Shown here in pieces: positions 15,101-27,100 of a stretch of 64,000 bases of DNA. Below the pieces are notes generated by a model. The model did no database searches. It saw only the letters and a list, made by a program, of their open reading frames with translations, and had not been told where the DNA came from. Each line of letters starts with the position of its first letter. Within the stretch, counting starts at the first letter, position 1. The position numbers were made by a program, and so were the translations under genes. Source of the stretch: Otis tarda (taxonomy: Eukaryota > Chordata > Aves > Otidiformes > Otididae); NCBI GenBank assembly GCA_026413225.1, contig CM048557.1:40851371-40915370 (forward strand), given 5' to 3'.

Positions 15101-18100
15101 CAATAAAAGCAAAGATGAAAAGGCAGGCAGTAAAACAGAAGATGAGAAGACAAACACGTTTGTAAAACAATAGTTTAGGAGAGCAACAAAAAACCTCTCT
15201 ATAAAAGGTCTGTTTCTCTGCTTGCCTGGTGACAGGTGTTTGTGGGGGCAGGAGCGAAGGAAGAACAGGAGAAATAACAGATTATCAGGATCAGTAATAA
15301 CAAATTATTTCCACTTCTGGTATAGCTGATACCATGCCAGGGCTTATGGGTCAAGGAGACAAATCTGAATTCAGTTGAGTATTTTGAATGATTACGTTCT
15401 GAGTAGAGGACAAAGTTAATACAAGGAAAATAATTCCTTTACAACAAAAAACGTAAATCTGCATAGAAGATTTTGGACTATTTAGATAATAGTTTGCCAC
15501 TGACTTGCATTGCCTCAGATAATCCTGACATTGAAACCAATACTTGTAAGGAAATAGTGTCTTTGTACACTTGTGTATATAGACCAAGAGAATTTTTAAA
15601 AAGAGAACATTAAATTTGAGGAAAAGAGACAAACTAGTCTCATAACTACTTTTAAATTTCACTTTAAAATGCAAACTGTGTATCAAATGTTAATACTCAC
15701 CTTTTTCCCCTCAATCAATGACACCCTATTTGTAAAGGATTTTACTAACACGAGGTTCTGCAAAGAGGGATTTTATAGCGAATAGTTTCAGAACACACTG
15801 CTGTAGATAAAGTTGTTCAAAAATGCTTATGAAATAATGGTGAGTTATGATAAGCCACAGAAACTCAAGTCACTCATCAAACCATTTGGGAAGAATCGCA
15901 AATACAATAATGATGTGGCAATCTGCAAGTGGATTAAGCTTTATAGAGGGGACAGAAAATTACAGCGTGTGTTTTCTAAAAGAAATCTCCTGAAATATAA
16001 TAAGTAGCTGAATTTTTTGTACCTTCCTCTGCTCTTGCACCTTCATGATCAGTCATTCTAGAAGAGGGTGACCTAGATTGATTAATGATTCCTGAAGGGA
16101 TGTGGGGTATCTCATCATCTCCCAGATCAGCTATCATGTCGTGAAGTTTTGTCCTGTTGACTCCTGTAAATTAATGTCAGCAGCAAAGATTCATTTGGTT
16201 GCTACCGCTTGACTTTACTGAAGTCTAAAAATCCATTATACTAATTAAACGAGTAATTACTGATGGGACCTCCTTACAATAAATACAATGCTTTGCTTTT
16301 GTCTTTGTATATTAATAAAATTGAGCTTTTGGAAATCAAAAGGAGGAGTTAATACATCAACTCTGAAAACTTCATGCAAGCAGTTTTAAATCACTACATC
16401 AAAGAATAACTCCTTTGTGTTCTGTAGATCTATTCTACAATTTCCTGTAGGAGAGAGAAAAAAAAAAAATCACCTTACAGCCCTACTGAGAAGTCAAGAC
16501 GAATATTAAAAGAACATTAACTCTTAAACAAAATACTTATGAACTAGACATATGCTAATAATATTACACAACTTTAACTATACTCAACAATTTAACACCA
16601 AAAAACCAGAGCGCAAATAAAATATAAGCTTAAAATGAGGGAAAAAGGACAGATAACTCATAATGGGGGTGCAACAAACAATTAACTTTCCCTGCTTTTG
16701 AATGCTATTTAAATTGTATAAAATGTTAATTAAACACAACAGCAAGAATGCTTCCACCACTGTATGAAACTGCAGATGTATATTACGCTTATTATAGAGA
16801 CCTCTAGAAACAAAGTATACTGAATTATATGTGTGTTAAATTTGGTGTAGATGCTAGCAAACAAGAATAGTATAAATTTTTTTAATTAATAAGTTCATTC
16901 CTGCTTCCACTTTATAGCTTGCATGTCAAAAAGCCAGTTTCAAGCATCGAGTGAAATTTCAGTGGCAGAATCTCTTTAAAGAAAACAAACCACAACGATG
17001 CAAGACATCACCAGTTTTTAATTGATAAAGAGTCCTTCCTGGCACTGCAGGCAATTGTACTGTAGAACATTTAAAATAAGAAATCCACCACCTCACCCCT
17101 GAAAACTATGCTTTTAAACTTGCTAAACCAGAAGTATTTACTATCTTTAAAGGGCATATTAGAACATAAATATTTTTCAAATATGTCAATTTTTTAGTAA
17201 AGTAAGCATTAGGAAATAATTCCTTATACTATGAGGTGAAATGTACTGCTTTTCTTAAAAGGAAAACGAAACTAAAGCAAAGCCTTAATTCTCAAAAGTA
17301 AAAGGTAAACACTATAATTACAGATGACTTATCAAAAGCAGAACTGTTTCTTCAAATGGTTAAACACTAAAACACACTTAAATAATACCTGATCATTTCC
17401 ATTTTTAGATCTTACTGACAAAAAACAGTTAAAATTGATGTGTTCAAAAATAAATACCCATCAATAATTGAATTCTCTGGAGAGCGGGATGACAAAGAAA
17501 AACACTTCTGGAGTAGAACCGTAGCAAAAATATATTATAAATACCCCGAAAGGGATGCTATATAACTATTGTCAGTACTTGCAAAACATTTATTTTGCCA
17601 AATAATATAGAACACTCTATACTCTTTTTTTTTTTTCGGTGCTTCTGACATTTTTCTTTCTTTCTTTTACAGAACACTTGGCTGCTACTCAGACATTGAC
17701 TGACAATAAAAATGGCTTCCAAAAGTTTCCTTTATGCAACAGAACAGATTCATTGTGTGGTTAAGTTTCATTTCACTCTCATGTAGAAGTGAGTCTAGAA
17801 ACCTGTGATCTCAGCTAATGAAGTTAATGTAAAATAATAAAAATGAGGAACACCTCTTGCCTCTTTTTTTTTTGTAATAGCCACTAGATTGATAGGATTT
17901 CATTTCAAAGATACAATATTTAGTTGCAGTCTGCTTTAATATACCCTTTGCTTTCCATAAGAAAACCCATTTGTCCTCTCCATGTCGATATGCATGAACT
18001 GTTGAACATATGGATGAAGAATGCCAAACTCTTATTCACATCCAAACTGAATGCATCTTTTCGAGATGCTTTCACACCAAACATGGGCATGAGACAGTTG

Positions 18101-21100
18101 TCTCAGAGCATGCTCGGACTAGTAGTCCCTCTGCTCTGCTACCTTGAACCAGGCAGTCATTTAGTATGCCACTGATTGGGGGACTGTCAGCCTTGTCTTT
18201 TAATGTTTTTCCATATATTTAGTCTCTTCTTGTCCTTTGGGTATAAAGGTCAAAAAGCTCTCAATCCATCATACAACGCAGAAACTTCTTTCTGAAGTTT
18301 ACAAAAAAGCAGCTGCTGTTCCAAACAACTTCTCTGTATTTCATGCTGAAAAAGGTCAATATTCAAGACTGTGCCACCACAACAGAAGATTGTGCGGATT
18401 TCTGCTTTGAAATAAGTGCAAGTGTACCTTAATGTAATTGTTGAAGTATTTTAAATGTAATAAAGATTTTTAAGAACAAGAATGTGCTGTCTCTGCACTG
18501 TGCAACTGTGTTCAAGGCACAAACTGGATAACTGTGTTTCATCCTCAAGAAAAGACTAGAACAAAAAAATAAAAAAAAAAAAATCAAGAAACATGAACCT
18601 GTTATGAACAAAAGCAAAACACCTACAATCCTGTTTCAGCGTATCCTCCTTCAGAGGTCAAAAGTGAAAAAGGCACTGAATATCCAGTGCTGAACAGCTG
18701 CAGTCTGAGAAGCCATAAGCAGCTACTAGCTCCAAGATGTTAGAGTCCAAGTCTGAATATAATACAGGGATCCTTCTACATCAACAGGTGATGCTAATGA
18801 AGATGGTACAATCCAAATCTGTTTTCTTGTCTATCAATTATTATGCTGTTTTTCCAGAAATAAAGGCTAGCAAAGTGAATGGGACAGATACTGTTTCATA
18901 AATACAGAAAAATTAGACTAAGGGAAAAGAGCAGGAAAGTGAAAAACGAGAAAAGTTTCAAGGGAACTAAGGAAAATCAGTAAAAGGATTTTCATTTTAA
19001 CAGTGATGTACACATACAATTCAAGATGCGAAAACTATATTTCAAATTGGTGAGAACATATTACGCTGACCTGACAGTATGAAATTAGATATGTATTGTC
19101 TCCACTATTACAGTCTGAATTTGACAGACTATATCTGAAAAACAGTCATCCCCTGATTTACCTGCCAAAATGGATCTTGTCAAACTTGGGCAAGAAACTG
19201 GCCTTAAATTCAGCATATTACAGTAAAAGGTAAGCCTGGTTTTGTAGAAATCAAACCTAACTCCTTATCTATATCACAATGAAGTCCCGAACAGGTTGTG
19301 GTTGCTTTGAATATTTTTAATACAATAACTCTTCAATAAACAGGTTTGGGGTTATTTTACAGCTAATATTACAAAGGCAATTCAAGTGTGAGGTGGTTGG
19401 GGTTTTTGTTTTGCTTTTGTGTTTAGTTTTTTTTTAAAGATCCTTTCATAAGGAAAAAAAATGACAGAAAAAAATATATAAAAAAACCAAAATAACAAAA
19501 GTATTACATTAAGAAAACATAGGTGCTGACAGAAGATGACCTAAATTAAGGTGTTCCACCCAAAAGAAAACATATGAATGCAGGATACAGAAGTATCAAA
19601 ACAGAATCAAATCTACTTCTGTTCACTTACTTATCTCTACATTCAGAAGGCAAGTTACTATACCTGGGCAAGGGCTATGAAAGACTGTTACGAAGACAAC
19701 AGTCTAAATGCAGTTTATGGTAGTTACCAGATGCATATCCAACAAAAGAATCCATCAGAATGTCTGCCCTATTAGGCTGTCCTGAAAGTATTGCAAGGGG
19801 TGATAGTCAACGCACATTTATTTGATCTTTACTGCCAGGCAGACAAATTCTGACATTGCTCAAAATAAATTATGATGAGTCTGACAACACGCTGAAGAGC
19901 AAAGAAAGAGATGAATGTTCAGAATAAAGTTCACAAATGATTAGACATGAGAAGCAGGAACGAAGAAGGCCTTTGACACTATTTCCAGTCTCAGAATGAT
20001 AAAAAAAAAAAAAGAAAAAAACCTGAGGGGATAAAAGTCTACAAATCAAATAAACAGAATTTAAACCTGCCCTACCTTAAATGAATAGTTTTACTGTGTG
20101 TGGAGTTCTCCCTCAATTAGCTCAGTGAATTAGAGGCCGATTTTTAATCAGAAACTACTATCGTGTGTGACACGCAGAATCCCACAAACCATCCTGTGAG
20201 ACTATTTATATGAGCTCAGGGTTTCCCAAAGTAGAATTTACATTAAAATCCAAAATGCTAAACTCCTAAACATTCTCTTATATGAACATAAGCAGGTTTC
20301 AAAATTAATTTAGATGAAGAAAATACTCCTTTAAGTTTTGATAGTGGAACACACACTTTCAAAAGACAATATACATCAAACAATAATTGATGGTCAACAT
20401 ACCACAGCATTTATGGTACAAAACAATGTTATACTGTTCAGACCAACTGCAGGAAGTGGACAGGAAGAAAAGTTTTGATAATAATGTTGCAAAGTTTTAA
20501 ATTTTGCAACAAGACATTTCAGGTAGAATAAATACTATTTTAAATGATGGTCACAACCAATTTAATCGGTAATGTAGACCACTAAAATGCCAATTTTTGC
20601 TAAAGTAGTTATCTTTGATGGGTGAGAATTATGCTCCTCTTCCAGAAATTTTGAGATGTACAGATGGAAAAACAAAAAGATGACAGAAATTCTTGATTCC
20701 ACAGCAGCCAAGGAAGCAATAAGTGCAGGAAAGAGAAATCCTTTCCAGACAAGTCAAAATGATGTTACTAGAACAAATTTTCAGGCTCCGAGAATGGCTT
20801 TTAAAAAAATTTATAATTCTAGAAGAACACTACGACTTTTAAAAAAAATTATAATTCTAGAAGAACACTACTTGTCTCTGTTTTGCAGCTGCTTAGCTTG
20901 CACAAGATCAAAATTAGAAACTAACTGGTGTGGTGGGTCCAAAAAGATTAGCATCTCAACAAAAGTACCATTTCAAGAATTTTCTGTACGAGAGATTTTA
21001 AAGACACAATTTTTGAGAGACAGAATTCAAAACATTTGCTGTTATTTTGCAGCCACTGTGCTGCCAAAAGTCTAAAAATGTGAAGTCTAATAAGAAAATT

Positions 21101-24100
21101 TCAAATAAAAGTAGTCCACTTTAGTATTAAAAGGAAGTTTCTAACCCTAGAATATACTTCATGTGAAATTAGTGTCAACTGCTGATTTACATGTTAAATG
21201 AGGACACAGTAGTACTCTAGGTGCTAATGGGTAAGTTCTAATCAAGCCAGAGTAGGTGAAATTCTTTACTTCAAAGATTTCATATTTGTATGTATGTGTG
21301 TACGTGCAAGTCATGCAAAATTGCTGAAAAAACAATCAACATGCGCTAACTGAATTTTAATTTGTTAGATGTTACAAGGTAAATGCAAATCTTAATTACA
21401 GAATTATTGATGAATATATTTTAATTATAACTTGATTTAGTTAGTACATATTCACACAATTTTTGAAATTGAGGAAAAAAAATTTTTTTACAAAGTATCA
21501 CCAGAAACTGTTATAATATACTTTCCAAATAAAAACACTGTAATCAAGGGAACTTCTCTGGAGTGACACTGACTTAACAACACTTTGCCCACTAAGCTTT
21601 GTATGGTTGATGATTTAAGTTACAAAAGCATTTTTACCAGGTACTTCAATATTGAAGTTGGGTTTAACTTGCATAGTTCAAATAGGTCAACTGGTCTGAA
21701 AACTCTTAAAAAGTAAAGATGTAGCAACCAAAATGCGGTAACTGCACCGAAAAGTGAAGGGCACCATAAAAGAAAGATTATATCCTAAACAAAGCCACAG
21801 AAAAGGTTTGTATTCACATTATAGGCATTTTTAAATTCTCATTGCCTTAGATTGTAAAAGTAATTACAAGCCCATAAACAGCAATTATAGCTTGATACAG
21901 CTCATGTGAAAAAAACTAAAAAAACCCACTCACAACAGTACCATAGTAGTATACTTGAAGAAGCAGATAAAGTTCAAATCTTTCAGAAAAGTTCTCAGAG
22001 TAGGAATATCCTCAAAATGCAAGTTGTTCATTATTTTTACACTCACATTTCAAAGCATCTAGCTCTCTTTACCTATTTAACCTTAAATTTTTATGTTTTC
22101 AACATTTCTCATCTAGGAAATGGCTGTCAAAGGTTTTGACGTATTCACATTCAGAAGGTAGAAAGTTAAAGTTGGTTGCCCCCATTACAGAAAATGATGC
22201 TTAATGAAAAAAAAAAACAAAAAAAAACCAAAAAAAAAATCAAAAAAACAAGAACGAAACTTGTGAGAAAGAATGTCCTCTATATAGATAGGCAAAAAAG
22301 TGTTGCATTACAAGATTCAGAATCTGCACTTACTCTTTACCCCTTTCTTCCCCTTTCGTTCCTTCTTGTACTGTTCCTTCAGTTTACTTATTACTCCCTG
22401 GTCTACATCCCAAACCTCAGCAGTTGGGGACAGGTCATCTTTGTCTACATGCAGCATATTATTAAAAGAAAAAAAATCAGCAATTGGCAGTGCAAGCTGT
22501 TGGCGATTTACTATCATAGCTGTATAAGAGCATTAAAGTTCTTAATAAATCTTTACTTTAAAAGGTGCAGTCTCAATTTTAAGTTTACAAAATACTAAGT
22601 CTCATTTCATAGAGTTTTCCAAGGCACTGTATAATATCAGTTGCATACTTGAAAATTGTATGTTAATTTGTTACTAAGGAGCAAACAAATTAAGCTTCAT
22701 AAGTAACCGTTGTTAGATACTTCAAGATACACAAAAATCCATTGGTGTTCAGAAATGATTACTGCATCTTTATAAAGACAGTGTTAAGAAATTATTCAGC
22801 CAGTGTTGAATAAGCAAATAAAAGTATTCATGCTATATTTCTCATGAAAATGCAAGCTGAGTAAGTCAGTGCCAGTTTATTCACAAAGAACACCATGCAT
22901 CCTCTCGCACTCATTCTACATGCACAAGAAAGAAACCTTGGTCCTACAAATAACAGAGAAACAAGTCTAAAAATACAGCTTTTTACATAAAGATGAAGAA
23001 AAGTAATTTGCATAGGTCAGTGAAGTGACATCCCACTGCATTCCAGCAATTACATTATAATTAGCAGAAATACAACATTCCACAGTAGTTTCAGAAGACA
23101 TTATCTTTTTCTGTTTGACAAATATTGCAGAGCTAATTATTCTCCAAGAAAAGTCAAGTCTCCACTTTTCTAAACTATCCATCTCAAACATTTCTGGAAA
23201 CATAAAATTAATAAAAGGATAAACTTGTTTCTAAAACAAAGTAAATGTGACATTTGCAGAAACACTTTTCCTTTAAGACAACTAGGCAGCAACCAGTTTG
23301 TTTGTGTGCAAGTTAAGCTTTTGCTCACAAATTCTTTAGACATAAAATAATAAAACTAAGTTCCCCAGTTCCCAACTTCCAACCACACCTACAATATCAG
23401 TGTTTTCATAAAACAGTAATTTTGACATTATAACCATTACAGTCATAAAAGTGCAGAAGAGGAGCCATACGTAGCAGAGACAATGAAACATGCAGTTAAG
23501 ATGCAAGCTACTAAGAGTTTTTCCAAGTATACGTTTCACAACAAAACATGACAATGAATGAGAAGATGTCCTAGGACATTGATGCATCCACCAGAAGATC
23601 ATCATTCAAATATTGATGATCAATAACAAAGAGCAACAATCTTGATCAAAGACATGAAATATAGAATGGCAAGGGTAGTGAAGGCATGAAATGGGCAGCA
23701 TTACAGCTAAGTCCCCTGAGCCGTCCACAAAGAACTGCGGATAGGGTAACGGAACAATGACATCCTACACCAAACTGCAGCTACAGCTACCAAACTGCAA
23801 ACATAAAGACCTCAATCTTTATGATCGCAGGGCCAGAACACTGACAGAAGAAGGGTGATCAGTCAGGAAACACTAGAGGCACAGAAAGATTAGCCAGAGG
23901 ATATGCCCAACCAAAAGAGGAAACAAATTAGGAACAACAAAAACATCTCCTAAAATCCAATGAAAGGAAATTCAGTTAAGAACAAATTAAAATTTAAAAG
24001 AGGAATCTCAAAAATCACAATAAAAGGAAAATAATCATCTAGGTTGCACTGTTTCAGAGAAGGATTCAGGAATTAAACTGAATCAGAAGCTGAACATATG

Positions 24101-27100
24101 TAACAGCAATGTTATACTGTTGTAAACAAAACAACAAACATATCACCAAAAAACCAAACCACAACAAAACTGTCATTCTGGAACATTTTACAAGGTGTGG
24201 TGTATTAAACCAGGAGCAGTCCACATAATTCAGTGATGGTGATGACAAAATTGAAGTAACATGTCCAGTCTGTGTTCTATACTAGAAGTTTAGAAAGTGT
24301 CCTTAGGTTGCAAACCAAACTTTAGATATCAAGACAAAGAATTAGAATGAACTGGGCTCATTCAGTCAACAGAAAGCAGGAAAAACGTAAGCCTGCAAAC
24401 ATAAAGACTCAAAACCAAAGCTATCAGCTGCTGAAATACAGGCCGTGAATAGAAAACTAGACAAAACACTAACTCTGATTAACCAGAGAGGCTGCAAAGT
24501 GAATTTCAATGAAGATTTTTAGGAAAACCCAGCAGTGTTTTTCTCAGGTATGCCTAGATATGCTTAGCTATTTCAGAACACAGCCATGTAACTAGAAGAG
24601 CTCTGTAATTCCCCCCTAGTAGTAAAACTTCCTCAATTTGCCTGCAGTGATTATAATCCACATTAAACTGACATCAGGACAGTGCAGAGCCTCCAGGATG
24701 TCCACTAGCCAATATCATTTAGTGGAGAAAGGATTTTTTTTTTTCCAATGATTTAGTTTTTTATTTAAAAGATGCCTCAAAAGACTCTGAATTCCAGTCA
24801 CATTCTGCCACTCAGAATTCTGGGCATAGTAAGTCATTCTCTGACTCATTGTCCATCTGTAAACAGAACTTTTGTGTTTCGTGGAGAGGAGAAATTCAGT
24901 GATGAACACGTAAGTAGTCATCAAAATCATAAGCAGAATAAAAAGAATACATGATATATAATATCCATAATATGTAACATAATATATAATAATATATATT
25001 TATTAATGTGTGCTTAACGAAACACAAGTTCTATATGCATTTTTTTTCTTTATGATACTCTACCACCACAAGGCATTTATAAATTTTTAAGCTAAAAATG
25101 TACATTCATTCTAAATGTACAGCACACATTCTTTATTTAAGATTGTTTGAATTTGCTCATCTTTCAGTAATTTGAAGATAAGCTGTTCCTAAGTAAAACA
25201 CATTGCATGACAAGACGCTTTAAATCACAATGTCTGAAAATAATTTAAGACTCAAAGTATATTAAATTAAGCACTTATAAAAAAAGAATATGTTAATAAA
25301 AAGTTGTATTATAGGAAGAAAAAAAGGCAACCCAAACTATCACAGTCTGTGGCTGGTTTGCAGAAGTCTCCAATAGCAAAAATGTAACTGTCAAATTTGG
25401 CGATGAAATATTTTAGCACATCTGAAGTTAGATCTACAGATAATACTTTGACAATTAAGTATGAAAAAGAATAATAAAGCAAGACTAGGGAATAGGTTTA
25501 GAGTCTAAACATTAGAAGTTTGTTTTCCAGATTGTAAATAAAAGCTTTATAAAAAAATACACATATAAACATTTACGTTTTTCAGAGTCTAGATCTTTGC
25601 AAGAGTAAGAAGTGATAGAAAGGTGCCAATGACAGAAAAACTAAAACAGGAAGGAAAAAAGCTGAGAATAAACAGAAGTAACTACTTACATTATGAAGAC
25701 AATAAAAATATGAATTATAACTGAAATACTAACATTGATAGTTGATGTAATTGTTTAGAAAGTAATGGCAAGTATTCATTTAAATAAAGTTCCCAATCAA
25801 AAATAAATACATAAATGGATGGACCTGGAGATTTCGAGTAATAAGTTTCACAAAGTTCAAAATGATGTTACAGGCTAAAACAAATTGGTTTAGGCAGTGT
25901 ATTATTTTATTTTAGAAGGTATTTAAATGGGACAATATTTGAAAAGTTTTTTTTGATAGGTAATAAGAAGCATTGACTTTAAATATTATACAGTGATCTT
26001 TAAAAAAGGGACACTTAACCCCAAGACCTGATAGATTGTATCCTTAAAAATCCATTTAAGGAAAGAATAGCTGTACTAAAATCGGTGACATACTATGGAA
26101 AAAGGCATTGCTACTAGAGTTGAAAGTACATCTTCTGACTCATTTAAATACAAAGTTTGTAGAAAATATGCAACAAACTTATGGATACTGTCTTCATGTG
26201 GCAAAACTGAGAACACATACTTAAGATGAAAGTAGGTTTATGTTAATTTCCTCCTCCCCACTTCCTTGCCTCAGACACAAGCGTTGTGGTAACAATTGAA
26301 TTACTGCAGTTAAATCAGCTGTCACAAAAAAAAGCAGTCACAAGTATGTAAAACCTCCCAAAATGCTCTGCCCCACTTTTGCTATGGGTTCACTTAAACC
26401 GTAATATAAGTCATTCAAACTGTTCTCTGAGAAGGGTGGTGGGTCAACCTGATTTTTTAAATAGATTTTTATATCTTATTGTATTTTATTTTTAAATTTG
26501 AGACAGCAACTGAATTGCTCAAAAACAAGTTTGAAAAAAATTAGCTTGCCAAGTCAGCATTGTAAATAAATCAGAATTGCCTCATTCTAGGTAACTACCT
26601 GAGAAGACGACAGAGATACAACACACTGGAGAATAACCTTGGAAAGCAATGACTTGAAATTTCACAAGCTAGTTCAGTAAGTTTCAGCAGTCTGCTGTGA
26701 AAAAAAATGGATAAATCTTTGCCTGCGTGAATTACAGTATCAAGATGTCTTTCATTCAATGTACAATAGTGGTAAGACTGATGCTAGAATCAAAACTTTC
26801 TGCGTCATTATACATCTGAAGGGATGTTGCAAACTGCAAGTCAAAACCGTGGCTTCAGGGTCTATGAGACATCTTATACCAAAAGATTTGCCCATTTGGC
26901 TAAACAAAAAGATGACCAAGAAACTAAACAAATAACATTGACTTCAAAGGGGAACAACACCAAGCAGCTGAAACGCTTCTAAAAATAGATACGGATTACC
27001 AAAACTAAAGGTAACAATTTGTCCAGGTTTATCTTCCAACTAGAAATAACACTGAGTTTTAAAAATAAAAGTGACTAACTCTTTGATACTAGTTTCCAGG

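Larger units (their letters stand above)
10516..16022 (-). other. STRN3: STRN3 intron 9
   Basis: 5507 bp, GT-AG, phase 1. Contains an A-rich/GA/CA simple-repeat stretch near 10645-10725 and a candidate alternative terminal exon at about 14650-15090 (separate entry). The rest is AT-rich sequence in which I see nothing. Confidence 0.88.
16164..22333 (-). other. STRN3: STRN3 intron 8
   Basis: 6170 bp, GT-AG, phase 1, between the two cassette exons. Contains a TGCATG element (minus) at 16373-16378, 210 nt upstream of exon 9. It also has a candidate plus-strand terminal exon at 17881-18480, a tandem duplication at 20798-20872, and an A-rich stretch at 22206-22250 (U-rich in the STRN3 transcript) about 85-130 nt after the exon 8 donor. 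Confidence 0.88.

Noticed and set aside
23598-23622. GATCATCA and TGATGATC inverted repeat, considered as a snoRNA or regulatory hairpin
   Set aside because: Arms of only 8 bp with a 9-nt loop, no C/D or H/ACA boxes at the right spacing; common by chance in this much sequence.
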